Positions 1-9,087 of a DNA stretch of 53,175 nt are shown piece after piece (position 1 is the stretch's first letter; each line of letters starts with the position of its first letter). The stretch is from Planococcus salinarum (lineage in GTDB: Bacteria > Bacillota > Bacilli > Bacillales_A > Planococcaceae). Position numbers and translations under genes: made by a program. The DNA is taken from NCBI RefSeq assembly GCF_007004625.1, contig NZ_VIFV01000021.1:1-53175 (forward strand), written 5' to 3'. The notes under the pieces were generated by a model. It saw only the letters and a list, made by a program, of their open reading frames with translations. It was not told the DNA's origin and searched no databases.

Positions 1-59
1 CGGTTTCCTGGTCCGGATTCTGAGATCCACGCATCCGCACGACTTCACTTCACTTCTAC

Positions 60-102
60 AAAAAAATAGTAGCACAGACCATGGCCGTGGTCTGTGCTAC
101 TA
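60..102 (-). terminator. Rho-independent terminator, leftward
   Basis: A perfect 15-bp inverted repeat (67-81 and 88-102) with a 6-nt loop is preceded on the plus strand by seven A, so the minus strand reads stem-loop then T7. It is the first leftward terminator after the S9 peptidase gene, whose stop lies 420 bp away. The space between is filled by a repeat element. Confidence 0.88.
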
Positions 103-120
103 ATGTTAGTATGTTTCCGC

Positions 121-523
121 GGGGAGCGGCCTGAGCCTCCTCATCGCTGACGCTCTTGCGGGGTCTCAGTCTCGCTCTTTGTCCCGCAGGAAGCGATTCA
201 CGCTTGCGTGAATCGTTTGCGACGAAGCAGCGCAGCGATGCAGGAGCATATCTTTGCCCTTCACCGCCTGCCGCTCCATGCTGGTTCTGTGTACAACAGT
301 GTTATCAACTTCTCGAAACAGACTTGAAAGGATATTCCATTATAGAAGGTGATCCTGAGATATGGAGCAAAACAGCGAAGACGCCTTGGGGACCAAGCGA
401 AGTGCTGAGATCCACTCGGGCGAAGTGCAACGAGACCGAGTTAGCTCAGCGCAAGCCCCCGGCAAGCGAAGCTGTTTTGCGGAATATCGATTATTAAAAA
501 TTATTAGTTCGAACTATATAGTT
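121..523. repeat. Composite intergenic repeat, family A copy 1
   Basis: No gene is seen in 1-523. The core at 359-488 is bounded by inverted termini (GATATGGAGCAAAACAGC at 359-376; complement of GATATTCCGCAAAACAGC at 471-488, 15 of 18 matching). It carries an internal stem around 414-441. A 30-bp module at 219-248 (GCGACGAAGCAGCG...) recurs in other copies. The AT-rich tail 489-523 resembles the tail of the copy next to yhaP and runs up to the stop codon of the S9 peptidase. Bases 1-59 lie beyond the terminator and show nothing identifiable. Confidence 0.8.
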
Positions 524-2503
524 TTATTTCAAGTACTTCTCCATCCAGCCTGCAATCTGTTCTAGACGTGCAAAGCGCAGATTCGGTTTTCCTGTACGGG
601 ACAGATTATGGTCGGCTTCAGGGAATCGCACAAATTCCGTTTCTTTGCCCATGCTTTTCAGCGTGATATACAATTGCTCCGATTGTTCGATCGGGCAGCG
701 GTAATCGTTTTCGGAATGCAGGATCAATAATGGGGTTTCCACATTCTTGGCATATTTCAACGGAGAATGGTGCCATAGCTTATCGACATCTGTCATATCC
801 GCCTGCATCTGCCATTCGGAGAAATAATAACCGATATCCGACACGCCGAAGAAGGAAATCCAGTTGGATATTGACCGTTGAGTTACGGCCGCTTTAAAGC
901 GGTTACTGTGTCCGACGATCCAATTGGTCATGAAGCCGCCGTAGCTGCCGCCGGTGACGCCGAGGCGTTCCGTATCAATCCAGCTGTTCGCTTCAATGGC
1001 GCCGTCCAGCGATTTCATGATGTCTTCGTAGTCACCGCCGCCGTAATCGCCGCGCACCGCATCGACAAATTGCTGGCTGTAGCCGTGGCTGCCTCGCGGA
1101 TTGACATAGAGGACACCAAAACCGCGAGCCGCCAGCAACTGCATTTCATGGAAAAATGAATTGGCATACATCGCATGCGGGCCACCGTGGATATTGACCA
1201 CGAGTGGATATTTCTCTCCTTCTTTGAAACCCTGGGGCTTCATCAGCCAGCCATGGACAGCCCATTCCTTAGCCCCTTTGGCAATGATCAGTTCCGGCGC
1301 CACCAATTCGGTTTCTTCCATATAAGCTTTATTGAATTGGGTCAGCGCTTTTCGCTCGCCGGTTGCAATCGTCAAAAGGTATAGTTCGCCTGGGTCCACC
1401 GGGTTGGTGATTGCCGCAAGCGCAAACTCGCCGCTGCGTGCCACATCGTAGCCATAGACATGCTCCATATCCGGTGAAGCCGGATAGACTGCACCGTCAA
1501 GCGATGCAAAATACAGACGCACATCGCCCATTGTAGACACCTGGAAATAAAGATGATCGTCTTTCGTCCAAACAGCTCCCGGTGCACTCGCATTCTGCTG
1601 ATGATCCGCCACCACATAATCGCCGACAGGAATGTCCAGGCCTTCTGTCAGGCACATAGAGGTATCCGATGCAATCGTGTGGACATAAAGCTCCGTATGC
1701 GTCGCATTCTGAAAATGGCGCGTGCTGCCCACATAAGCGATATGTGCATCGTCATGGGAAAATACTGCGTCTCCGAAATAGCCTTCTTCGTCAACCAGCG
1801 GTGTTTCCTTTTTGCTGTCGGTATGGTAAATGAACAGCGGCTGGCGGAAGACGAAATCGAGGTTTTCTTCGCGTGTCACGCCGTAGACAATTTTACTGCC
1901 GTCATGCGACACGGCTTCCAGGCCGTGATGGTATGTGCCGTCAGTGATCTGTTCGACTTCCTCCGTTTCAATGTCAATGAGGCCAACCTGCCGGTGAAAC
2001 TCTTTCGGCAGCAGGCCCATGCCGTCCATTTTGTATTTCATTTTATCCACAACGTACGGTTCCGGAAATTTCTTTTCATCTTTCTCTTCTTTGTCTGTGA
2101 ATGTCTTGCCTTCTTTCACCATTGCATCGAACCAGATCCTCTTGTTGCACGGAGACCAGCGGAAGCTGTTGACCCCTTTTTCAAAATTGGTCAATTCACG
2201 TGCTTCGCCGCCTTTTGCAGGCAAAATGTAAAGTTGGTTCTTTTCGGTCCGGTCTGAAAGAAACGCAACGGATTTTCCGTCTTCCGACCATTGCGGTGAT
2301 GACACCCGCTGCTTGCCATATGTCCATTGCGTCAATTCGCTTGAGTCGAGATCAACGTGCCAAAGGTGTGCTATATATGTATTTTCCTCTTCATCAATAT
2401 GCGTCCGGATAAAAACGGCTTCTGTGCCATCTGGTGAAATATGCGGATCTGCCACCGATACCAATTTTGTTAAATCTTTTGTTTCCACTGCTTTTTTAAC
2501 CAC
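524..2503 (-). CDS. S9 family prolyl oligopeptidase (YuxL-like)
   Basis: Cytoplasmic serine peptidase of the S9C acylaminoacyl-peptidase/dipeptidyl-peptidase group, which cleaves short peptides. The 659-residue length fits the family. An N-terminal beta-propeller of WD40-like/TolB-type repeats (about residues 1-370) precedes an alpha/beta-hydrolase domain. The catalytic triad can be read: Ser520 in GGSYGG, Asp600 in HSENDYRCP and His632 in EADHNLS. The oxyanion segment NIHGGPH is present. The start is GTG, placed 7 nt after a clear GAGGAGG. There is no signal peptide. It is monocistronic, with repeat elements on both sides. The physiological substrate is unknown. Confidence 0.92.
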   Translation of the reverse strand: MVKKAVETKDLTKLVSVADPHISPDGTEAVFIRTHIDEEENTYIAHLWHVDLDSSELTQWTYGKQRVSSPQWSEDGKSVAFLSDRTEKNQLYILPAKGGEARELTNFEKGVNSFRWSPCNKRIWFDAMVKEGKTFTDKEEKDEKKFPEPYVVDKMKYKMDGMGLLPKEFHRQVGLIDIETEEVEQITDGTYHHGLEAVSHDGSKIVYGVTREENLDFVFRQPLFIYHTDSKKETPLVDEEGYFGDAVFSHDDAHIAYVGSTRHFQNATHTELYVHTIASDTSMCLTEGLDIPVGDYVVADHQQNASAPGAVWTKDDHLYFQVSTMGDVRLYFASLDGAVYPASPDMEHVYGYDVARSGEFALAAITNPVDPGELYLLTIATGERKALTQFNKAYMEETELVAPELIIAKGAKEWAVHGWLMKPQGFKEGEKYPLVVNIHGGPHAMYANSFFHEMQLLAARGFGVLYVNPRGSHGYSQQFVDAVRGDYGGGDYEDIMKSLDGAIEANSWIDTERLGVTGGSYGGFMTNWIVGHSNRFKAAVTQRSISNWISFFGVSDIGYYFSEWQMQADMTDVDKLWHHSPLKYAKNVETPLLILHSENDYRCPIEQSEQLYITLKSMGKETEFVRFPEADHNLSRTGKPNLRFARLEQIAGWMEKYLK

Positions 2504-2590
2504 TCTGTTTCCTCCTCGAAACTATTTCGATTCTCGCAATACTTACTCTTCCACTATAATGAAAAAAGTCAGTAAGTTCAATGAATTTTG

Positions 2591-2834
2591 AAATTTATAA
2601 ATTGAGATAAAAAATGTGGAAAGCGATATTCCGCAAAACAGCTCGCTTGCCAAAAACCCTGTGCTCCTGCATCGTTGCGCTAGCTTCGTCGCAAAGAGCC
2701 GGCCTTGCAGGCTGCGGCCAACTCTTGGCTCGTGTCGAGCTAACTCGGGCTCGTTCCCCTTCGCCCGAGTGGATCTTGCACTTCGTCGGCATTCGCCTGC
2801 TCCCCTGGGCGTCTTCGCTGTTTTTCTCCATATC
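2591..2834. repeat. Intergenic repeat, family A copy 2
   Basis: GATATTCCGCAAAACAGC at 2625-2642 opens the element and GCTGTTTTTCTCCATATC at 2817-2834 closes it, giving 210 bp between inverted termini. Inside are a perfect 8-bp stem (GCCCGAGT/ACTCGGGC with a 12-nt loop) and a complementary-strand copy of the GCGACGAAGC... module. An AT-rich tail (about 2591-2624) flanks the GATATT end, as in other copies. It lies between the start of the S9 peptidase gene and the terminator of lcfB. Confidence 0.8.
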
Positions 2835-2926
2835 TCTAGAGACTTCTCTCAACGCAGAAGCAGAGAATTAAATAGTTTTTAGTTTAAATAATTTTGTTAA
2901 GGTATTTTTTCAGAAAAAATATAACA

Positions 2927-2958
2927 CAAAACCCCCGGCAAATACGACGGGGGTTTTG
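2927..2958 (-). terminator. Terminator of lcfB
   Basis: CAAAACCCCCG (2927-2937) pairs with CGGGGGTTTTG (2948-2958). The minus strand continues into a T-rich stretch. It starts 10 bp past the lcfB stop codon. Confidence 0.85.
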
Positions 2959-2967
2959 CAACTCCTA

Positions 2968-4524
2968 TTATTGCTGTTTCAACGCCTGGTCCTTCAACGA
3001 GCGGCGCAGGATTTTGCCTGTAGTGTTTTTCGGCAGCTCATCAATGATTTCAAAATGCTTCGGCACTTTGTATTTCGCCAAATGTTCTGTGCAGTATCTC
3101 TGAAGGTCTCCGGTTGTGTAGACCTGGTCCTTCAAAACAACATATGCGTTGATCGATTCGCCGAAATCCGAGTCCGGCAAGCCGACGACAGCCGCTTCGG
3201 ATACGCCCGGATGCGCGAACAGCACTTCTTCGACTTCACGCGGGTACACGTTATAGCCACCTACGATAATCATGTCTTTTTTACGGTCCACGATGAAGAA
3301 ATATCCTTCTTCATCCACTGTTGCCAAGTCACCCGTATAAAGCCAGCCATCTTTGATCGTTGCATTCGTTTCTTCCGGCATCTTGTAATAACCCTTCATG
3401 ACGTTCGGACCGCGAACGATCAATTCCCCGACTTCCCCGACAGCCACTTCTTCTCCGAGTTCATTGACGACTTTGTTTTCTACATTGATGATGGACGTTC
3501 CAATTGAACCGGCTTTGCGCTCGCGGTCAATCGGGTTGAAGCAAGTAACAGGCGATGCTTCAGAAAGTCCGTACCCTTCGGAAATGCGGACATTGAATTT
3601 GTCTTCGAAATTATGGAGCAAAGCCACCGGAAGGGCAGAACCGCCTGAGATTGCCATCCGGATGGAATCGAAATCAGAAGGTTGCGCATCCGGAAATTGG
3701 TACATGAAATTGTACATTGTCGGAACGCCTGCAAAGACGGTCGCTTTCGTTGCTTTGATGGCATCAAATACGTCTTTCGGATTGAAACGGGGAACAAGAA
3801 TGATTGTAGCTCCCTGGATCAGTGGTGCATTAACAACTACTGTCAAAGCGAATACATGGAATACAGGCAACGTTGCCACAACCCGGTCGGCAGATGAGAT
3901 TTTCAAGTATTCACCGACATCCCGGGCATTGGAATAGAGATTGCCATGCGTCAGCATTGCGCCTTTCGGTTTCCCCGTAGTTCCGGATGTGTAAAGAATG
4001 ACCGCAGTGTCGTCTTCAGCCACTTCGACGGGCAGGTTTACAGAAGAGGCATTGAATAGCATGCTGCTGAAGGCGTGCACTTTCCCTTTTACTGCATCCG
4101 GCAATTGAGCAAGTTTGGTCCCGGTTGACGGGTCAGTTTCACAGATAATATAGGACTCTACTTTTGGAAGAGCCATATGCGCTTTTTCAATAAGCGGCAA
4201 CAACGCATCCAAAGCAATGACTACATTTGCATCGCTGTTGTTTACTATGTAAGCGATTTCATCAGGGGTATAGATCGGATTGACCGGCACAGCAGTAGCT
4301 CCGAGACGCATTGTTGCATAAAGTGAAATCATGAAATGAGGTGTGTTGCTTAACAGGAACGCAACATGGTCCCCTTTTTTCACTCCCAATGATTCCAGGG
4401 CGTTGGCAAACTTTCCGACAGTTTGTTCAAACTCTCCGTAGGAAGTATCTTTTCCCATAAAATGATAAGCCGCTTTTGATGGATTCTGGCCGGCAATTTC
4501 GTGAACACGTTTGACTAAATTCAT
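2968..4524 (-). CDS. lcfB: Long-chain fatty acid-CoA ligase
   Basis: Activates fatty acids to acyl-CoA with ATP, feeding beta-oxidation. The 518 residues carry the adenylate-forming signatures in order: P-loop YTSGTTGKPKG at about 178-188, YGLSEASP, the hinge/core LYTGDLATVDEEGY...DRKKDMIIVGG, and the catalytic lysine near the end (Lys504 in TTGKIL). The start is the ATG after GAGGG with an 8-nt spacer; an upstream in-frame extension of 12 codons lacks such a site. A FadR box and a good sigma-A promoter lie just upstream. LcfB (YhfL) of B. subtilis sits near lplJ and yhfH and belongs to the FadR regulon, so both synteny and operator support this symbol over lcfA. Confidence 0.9.
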   Translation of the reverse strand: MNLVKRVHEIAGQNPSKAAYHFMGKDTSYGEFEQTVGKFANALESLGVKKGDHVAFLLSNTPHFMISLYATMRLGATAVPVNPIYTPDEIAYIVNNSDANVVIALDALLPLIEKAHMALPKVESYIICETDPSTGTKLAQLPDAVKGKVHAFSSMLFNASSVNLPVEVAEDDTAVILYTSGTTGKPKGAMLTHGNLYSNARDVGEYLKISSADRVVATLPVFHVFALTVVVNAPLIQGATIILVPRFNPKDVFDAIKATKATVFAGVPTMYNFMYQFPDAQPSDFDSIRMAISGGSALPVALLHNFEDKFNVRISEGYGLSEASPVTCFNPIDRERKAGSIGTSIINVENKVVNELGEEVAVGEVGELIVRGPNVMKGYYKMPEETNATIKDGWLYTGDLATVDEEGYFFIVDRKKDMIIVGGYNVYPREVEEVLFAHPGVSEAAVVGLPDSDFGESINAYVVLKDQVYTTGDLQRYCTEHLAKYKVPKHFEIIDELPKNTTGKILRRSLKDQALKQQ

Positions 4525-4545
4525 TTTGGCATCCCTCTTTCGTAT

Positions 4546-4563
4546 TGAATGAATACTCATTCA
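4546..4563 (-). promoter_or_regulatory. FadR (YsiA) operator at lcfB
   Basis: TGAATGA-ATAC-TCATTCA is a perfect 7-4-7 palindrome matching the Bacillus FadR box (TGAATGANTANTCATTCA). It lies between the predicted transcription start and the ribosome binding site of lcfB, so bound FadR would block transcription until long-chain acyl-CoA releases it. Confidence 0.88.
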
Positions 4564-4580
4564 TAATCGTCGCTTTCTTC

Positions 4581-4609
4581 ATTATAAAATAAATCTTCAG
4601 ACAATACAA
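4581..4609 (-). promoter_or_regulatory. Sigma-A promoter of lcfB
   Basis: On the minus strand TTGTAT (4604-4609), a 17-nt spacer and TATAAT (4581-4586) form a near-consensus promoter. The predicted start, about 7 nt downstream, falls just before the FadR operator. Confidence 0.8.
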
Positions 4610-4624
4610 CAGACACCGTGAAAA

Positions 4625-6562
4625 TCACGATGCCTGCAAGTGTGCAATATAACGCCAGCGAATCAGGTAAAAATAAAGCAACTGAACAAGTGTGAAGCCT
4701 GCCAGCACTGCGGCCATTTCACCGAGTATCGAAAGTTCGGCAAATTCATCCCATACGACCTGCAGCGAAATGAAGGCAAAACAGCTGTGAAGAAGCGCAA
4801 TTGTCCACGGCAGGAAAAACTGCGGCACCAATTGCCGGTTGACGATTTTGAGCAATTCTTTTTCAGTCATTCCGAGACGCACCAGTAAGGCATATTGCTT
4901 CCGGTCCCTTTCCAATCCAGTGTAGAGCTTGAAATAGATGAAACTGCCCGCCGCCAACAGAAATACCAGCGCGACCATAACGCCGATGAACAGCATCAAC
5001 GCGAAAGAAGATTTGAACCAGCGGTAATCCTCACCCGGATTTTCAAAGTAAAAAGCTATCTCATCAAAATTCCCGGTTTCGAAAGCTTCAGCCATTCTGT
5101 CTGACAGCGAATTGCCAATACCGAGCGTCGCTGTCCAGTCCGGCACATCAAATGCGTAATACGTAAAACTCGACTGCTCCCCGGTGTAGCCGGTTAGCGG
5201 TTCGTCGATTGCTTCAAAGTCCTGGTCGTTTACGATAATGCTGTTGGCATTCAGCGTATGGTTCGGAAACATGATATGCGGGTAAGCATCGTCGATAAAA
5301 AGCGGTACATCGCTTTCACTGAGCACGGTGTCTGTTACCGTCTCATTCAAAGCTGCCAGGGATTCCTGCGAATACGGGATGAAGATTCCTTCTCCGGAAT
5401 CAGGATCAACCACTTCATGGCCAAGCATTGCGGCCAGCCGGTTGAATTGCGACGCCTGCAATATATCAACTTCATTGCCGCTGGCTGCCGAGGTTTGCCT
5501 TTTGACGGTCAATTGGGCAACGCCATAGGCAAGCCCTTTTTGCTCCAACTGGTTTTTCAGCAAATTGATATGCTCATCTTCCTGCGGGTTTTCTTCAAAC
5601 GAAATATAAATCAGGCTCAGCGGATTCGACTCCCGGAAATCACCGGTATAGGAAGTGAACGATGCCAAGGTCCCGACTGTGAGAAAGGCAATGGTGGAAA
5701 CAATCGTCACGATAAAAAACATCTGTGCGCTGTCTTTCAATTTGACGGATGAGTCGGCAATCGAAACAAGTCTGGTTTTGTCCCAGAAAAACGTTTTTTT
5801 CTTTTTTAAAAGATTGAGTAGCGCTTGGATCGAATGCGTAAAGAAAAGATAAGTGCCAATTGTCGCAAGAGGCGGAATGATGAAGGCCATCGTATAGACG
5901 GAGTCATCATCGACAAAAGCAGCCAGTGTATACGCTACTGCCAGGAAACCGATGCCGGAAACCGAGAGAATGATTGAATTTCTCCCCATTTCATCCGCTT
6001 TCCAATATCCCTGCAACAGATTCAGAACTCTTTTTGTGCGGATAAAGCCGACGCTGATGAATGAAATGATAATGAACAGGCTTGCGAATGCGCCGATCGT
6101 CAAAACAAATGGCTGCCAGCTGAGGTATAGAGGCAGCGATTCGAGTTCCATGATTTCACGGCCAATCATGAAGAAAAACTTTGAAAACGTAAAGCCGAAT
6201 GCGATACCGGCAGCCGTCGATATGCTGCCCAGAATCATCATTTCAAAAAAAATCATTTTGCTTAATTGCTTTTTGGTCATCCCGAGATGCACTAATACCC
6301 CGAACTCCTTCGACCTGGCCTGCAAAAATGCACTCATCGAATAAAACAGGAAGAAAAGGGTGAATATATAGAGTACGACTTCAGCAATCAGCATCCCGCG
6401 CACCGCCAACGTCCCAAGCCCCTCTTCTTCGAATAACGGATGGAATATGAACATCGAATAGACGAAGAACACCATTACGGACACTACACTGGCAAGAAAA
6501 AAAGCTGCATAGCTTCTGAAATTGCGCAGCACATTACGGTAAGCGAGCTGCCGAAAGGTCAT
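4625..6562 (-). CDS. Bce-type ABC transporter permease (FtsX family)
   Basis: Membrane component of a BceAB-type transporter that frees lipid-II-cycle targets from antimicrobial peptides and signals to its kinase. Its 645 residues show the BceB layout: an N-terminal FtsX unit, about ten membrane segments, and one large extracellular domain (about residues 302-515) between the two halves. The motif LGMTKKQLSK recurs as LGMTEKELLK in the C-terminal FtsX unit. The start overlaps the ATPase stop by 29 nt, indicating translational coupling. It is the last gene of the regulator-kinase-ATPase-permease operon. Only a weak hairpin (4614-4632) follows it. The peptide substrate cannot be read from sequence. 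Confidence 0.9.
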   Translation of the reverse strand: MTFRQLAYRNVLRNFRSYAAFFLASVVSVMVFFVYSMFIFHPLFEEEGLGTLAVRGMLIAEVVLYIFTLFFLFYSMSAFLQARSKEFGVLVHLGMTKKQLSKMIFFEMMILGSISTAAGIAFGFTFSKFFFMIGREIMELESLPLYLSWQPFVLTIGAFASLFIIISFISVGFIRTKRVLNLLQGYWKADEMGRNSIILSVSGIGFLAVAYTLAAFVDDDSVYTMAFIIPPLATIGTYLFFTHSIQALLNLLKKKKTFFWDKTRLVSIADSSVKLKDSAQMFFIVTIVSTIAFLTVGTLASFTSYTGDFRESNPLSLIYISFEENPQEDEHINLLKNQLEQKGLAYGVAQLTVKRQTSAASGNEVDILQASQFNRLAAMLGHEVVDPDSGEGIFIPYSQESLAALNETVTDTVLSESDVPLFIDDAYPHIMFPNHTLNANSIIVNDQDFEAIDEPLTGYTGEQSSFTYYAFDVPDWTATLGIGNSLSDRMAEAFETGNFDEIAFYFENPGEDYRWFKSSFALMLFIGVMVALVFLLAAGSFIYFKLYTGLERDRKQYALLVRLGMTEKELLKIVNRQLVPQFFLPWTIALLHSCFAFISLQVVWDEFAELSILGEMAAVLAGFTLVQLLYFYLIRWRYIAHLQAS

Positions 6563-7307
6563 TCACATTCCCCCCCAACAAGGAGAGGACGTTCAAGATG
6601 CGCTGGTAAAACGTCTGGCGCCGGTCATCGCTGTAGATTTCATTGAAAAATTCTCCATCTTTGATAAACAGGACCCGGTTGCAGTAACTGGCGGCGATCG
6701 GATCATGAGTCACCATGATAATCGTCGCGCCTTCTTCCCGGTTGATTGCTGACAGCAGCTCCAAAACTTCACGCGATGCTTTGGAGTCCAGATTTCCTGT
6801 CGGCTCATCCGCGAGAATCAGATCCGGTTTATGGATGAGCGCGCGGCCGATTGCTGTACGCTGCGCCTCGCCTCCCGAAATCTCATTGGGGCGTTTGTGG
6901 AGGATTGGCGCCAGGCTTAGCCGATCAGCAATTTCCAGAACTCTGCTCGTCATTTGATCCAATGGAATATAATCGAGTGTCAACGGCAGAACAAGGTTTT
7001 CCTCGACTGTCAACATCTGCAGCAGATTGAAATCCTGAAAAACAAAGCCCAATTTCCGTCTGCGGAAAAGTGCCAGTTCGTTTTTGTCCAACTCGTGCGG
7101 GTTGATGCCGTCGATCTGGATGCTGCCGGAAGTAAGGTCATCAATGGTTGAAATAAGATTCAGCAATGTCGTCTTGCCGCTGCCGGAAGGCCCCATAATT
7201 GCCAGGAACTGCCCTTTTTCAACTTCAAATCCCAATTGGTTTACAGCCCGGTGCGTCACTTTTCCTTCATAAACTTTCGTAATATCATCAATTTTCACTA
7301 ATGGCAT
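6534..7307 (-). CDS. Bce-type ABC transporter ATP-binding protein
   Basis: ATPase partner of the FtsX-type permease, MacB/LolD-like class. Of 257 residues, Walker A GPSGSGKTT lies at about 39-47, followed by the Q-loop region FQDFNLL, signature ISGGEAQR, Walker B LILADEPTGNLD and the H-loop MVTHDP. The start is the ATG following AGGAGGG, and the next domain begins directly at it. Its first 20 nt overlap the kinase gene's 3' end. Context makes it part of a self-contained detoxification/sensing module. Confidence 0.92.
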   Translation of the reverse strand: MPLVKIDDITKVYEGKVTHRAVNQLGFEVEKGQFLAIMGPSGSGKTTLLNLISTIDDLTSGSIQIDGINPHELDKNELALFRRRKLGFVFQDFNLLQMLTVEENLVLPLTLDYIPLDQMTSRVLEIADRLSLAPILHKRPNEISGGEAQRTAIGRALIHKPDLILADEPTGNLDSKASREVLELLSAINREEGATIIMVTHDPIAASYCNRVLFIKDGEFFNEIYSDDRRQTFYQRILNVLSLLGGNVNDLSAARLP

Positions 7308-8316
7308 TTTTTCCCTCCTGTAGAACCGTATCCTGATTTGAGAAAAGGATGGACACAGTTGTTCCTTGGCCGACGCTTGATTCAATCGTCAATTCATGAC
7401 CCAGTTTGCGGCAGACTTCTTTGGCGATATAAAGACCCATACCGGTGGATTCGGCTGTTTTCCGGCCATTTTCACCGGTAAAAAAGGCTTTGGTCACCCT
7501 CCCTAAATCAGTGGACGGAATACCGATACCTTCATCACGTATTGAAAGATGGATGTGGCTGTCGTGGCAAATAGCAGAAATATATACTTTTTTATCTCTT
7601 TCGAACGTGTATTTAATGGCATTTGTCAGCAATTGCCCTACTATGAATTTCATCCATTTACGGTCGGTGGCCGTGATAATTTTTTTATCCACCTCAATTA
7701 CGGGATAAATTTGCTTTGATATGAAAAGCCGTTTGTTTTCCGTGATGATTTCGGTTGACAGCGCATGCAGATTTACTTGCTCAATTTGCATATCCTGTTC
7801 AAAAGTATCGAGCCGCGCGTTCATCAGCACCGTATCCAGACTTGCTTTCAGCCGGTCGATTTCTTCTGAAACACTACCTTTATCCAGTTCACCGGGATTT
7901 TGAAGAAGCAGCTGTATGACAGAAATAGGCGTTTTCATCTGGTGCACCCATTGGTTCATGAATTGAAGATGCCTGTTTTGAGAAGCGTAGAGGGACTGCG
8001 CTTCATTCTGGTAAACTTTATACAGCTTTTGAAGGTAACGTTCCAGTTGGAGCTGCTCAGGGGATCGCCCTTCTTTTTGCAGCATGTGTTCCATATTATT
8101 GGGATTTTCGGTGATTTTCTTATAATAGCGATGGCGCTTGATATAACGGGCACCCAGAAATGCCGATGTCAGCAGGATGCTGATAACAAAGGAATAGATG
8201 GCTGTATCCAGATTACGAAAACCATCCAGCCAATAAAGGATCATGATGAAGGCTACCAGTACAGCCTGAAACACCATGAAAGCGGCATGTTCTTTTAAAA
8301 AAAGACGCAGCATCAA
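7288..8316 (-). CDS. Intramembrane-sensing histidine kinase (BceS-like)
   Basis: Sensor kinase of 342 residues. Two N-terminal membrane helices (about 12-30 and 38-58) have almost no extracellular loop between them, the hallmark of kinases that sense through a partner BceB permease rather than a ligand domain. The phosphoacceptor is His125 in VHQMKTPISV. The ATPase domain shows the N-box LLTNAIKYT, G1 DEGIGIP, F-box KAFFTG and G2 GMGLYIAKEV. It overlaps the response regulator gene by 4 nt (ATGA type) and the ATPase gene by 20 nt. Confidence 0.93.
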   Translation of the reverse strand: MMLRLFLKEHAAFMVFQAVLVAFIMILYWLDGFRNLDTAIYSFVISILLTSAFLGARYIKRHRYYKKITENPNNMEHMLQKEGRSPEQLQLERYLQKLYKVYQNEAQSLYASQNRHLQFMNQWVHQMKTPISVIQLLLQNPGELDKGSVSEEIDRLKASLDTVLMNARLDTFEQDMQIEQVNLHALSTEIITENKRLFISKQIYPVIEVDKKIITATDRKWMKFIVGQLLTNAIKYTFERDKKVYISAICHDSHIHLSIRDEGIGIPSTDLGRVTKAFFTGENGRKTAESTGMGLYIAKEVCRKLGHELTIESSVGQGTTVSILFSNQDTVLQEGKNAISEN

Positions 8317-9017
8317 AGTTCCTCCTCATCAATCAGGAGACGATAGCCAGCTCCCCTTACCGTTTCAATGATGGACTGCACACCATATTCAGCAAGCTTT
8401 TTGCGCACTCTCGTCATATTGACGTTGAGGGTGTTTTCATCTACAAAAGCCTGGTCATCCCATAACTCCTCGAGCAATTGCTCCCGGGAAACGACTTTCG
8501 GGTATTGGGACAACAGCAATCCGAGAATTGCGGCTTCTTTTTTTTGCAGCGGAATCACTTCATTTTTCACATGCAATTCCATTCTTTCCATATAAAGAGC
8601 AATGCGTCCCGCTTTAACAGATCGTTCATCCTGTTTTACAGCATACTCGCCGTAGGCTCTGCGGAGATGGCTTCTTATTTTTGCAAGGACGATTTCATAA
8701 TGGAAAGGTTTCGTAATAAAATCATCGCCGCCGTTTTCCAATGCGAAGATCTGATCCATTTCGCCGGAACGTGCTGAAATGAAGAGGATTGGACATGTGG
8801 TTGCCAGTCGAAGTTGCCTGCACCAATAATAGCCATCATAAGAAGGAAGATTGATATCCAGCAGAATCAGATGGGGTTCAAATACTTCAGCCTCTTCCAG
8901 AATGCGGTCAAAATCCTTGGCAGTTTCCACTTCATAATGATACTTCCTCAAGGTCTCTGCCAGCAGTCTGGCAATCTTCAAATCATCTTCAACGATAAAT
9001 ATGCGCTGATCCGACAT
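8313..9017 (-). CDS. OmpR-family response regulator (BceR-like)
   Basis: DNA-binding regulator of 234 residues. The receiver domain (about 1-120) contains the acidic pair EDD at 10-12, phosphoacceptor Asp54 in LLDINLPSYDGYY, and the switch residues in ISARS and FITKPF. The C-terminal winged helix (about 130-230) contains the SREQLLEELW and NVNMTRVRKKL segments. The start is the ATG after AAGGGGGG; a longer in-frame reading adds nine residues without a better ribosome site. As first gene of the module it presumably activates transcription of the ATPase and permease genes, as in Bce systems. Confidence 0.93.
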   Translation of the reverse strand: MSDQRIFIVEDDLKIARLLAETLRKYHYEVETAKDFDRILEEAEVFEPHLILLDINLPSYDGYYWCRQLRLATTCPILFISARSGEMDQIFALENGGDDFITKPFHYEIVLAKIRSHLRRAYGEYAVKQDERSVKAGRIALYMERMELHVKNEVIPLQKKEAAILGLLLSQYPKVVSREQLLEELWDDQAFVDENTLNVNMTRVRKKLAEYGVQSIIETVRGAGYRLLIDEEEL

Positions 9018-9052
9018 GAAAGCCCCCCTTCCTTTTCTCTCCATTTTAACAA

Positions 9053-9078
9053 AAGAGCCTGCTCAATAGCAGGCTCTT
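9053..9078 (-). terminator. Terminator of lplJ
   Basis: AAGAGCCTGCT (9053-9063), CAAT loop, AGCAGGCTCTT (9068-9078): perfect 11-bp stem. The minus strand then reads TTTTGTT. It separates lplJ from the Bce-type operon. Confidence 0.85.
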
Positions 9079-9087
9079 CATTATTTC

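Noticed and set aside
1553..2257. 234-codon open frame on the plus strand
   Set aside because: Fully antisense to the S9 peptidase, whose catalytic motifs and ribosome site are clear; no recognisable domain or start signal.
4614..4632. CACCGTG/CACGATG hairpin after the Bce permease gene
   Set aside because: One mismatch in a 7-bp stem and no T-run; not called as a terminator.
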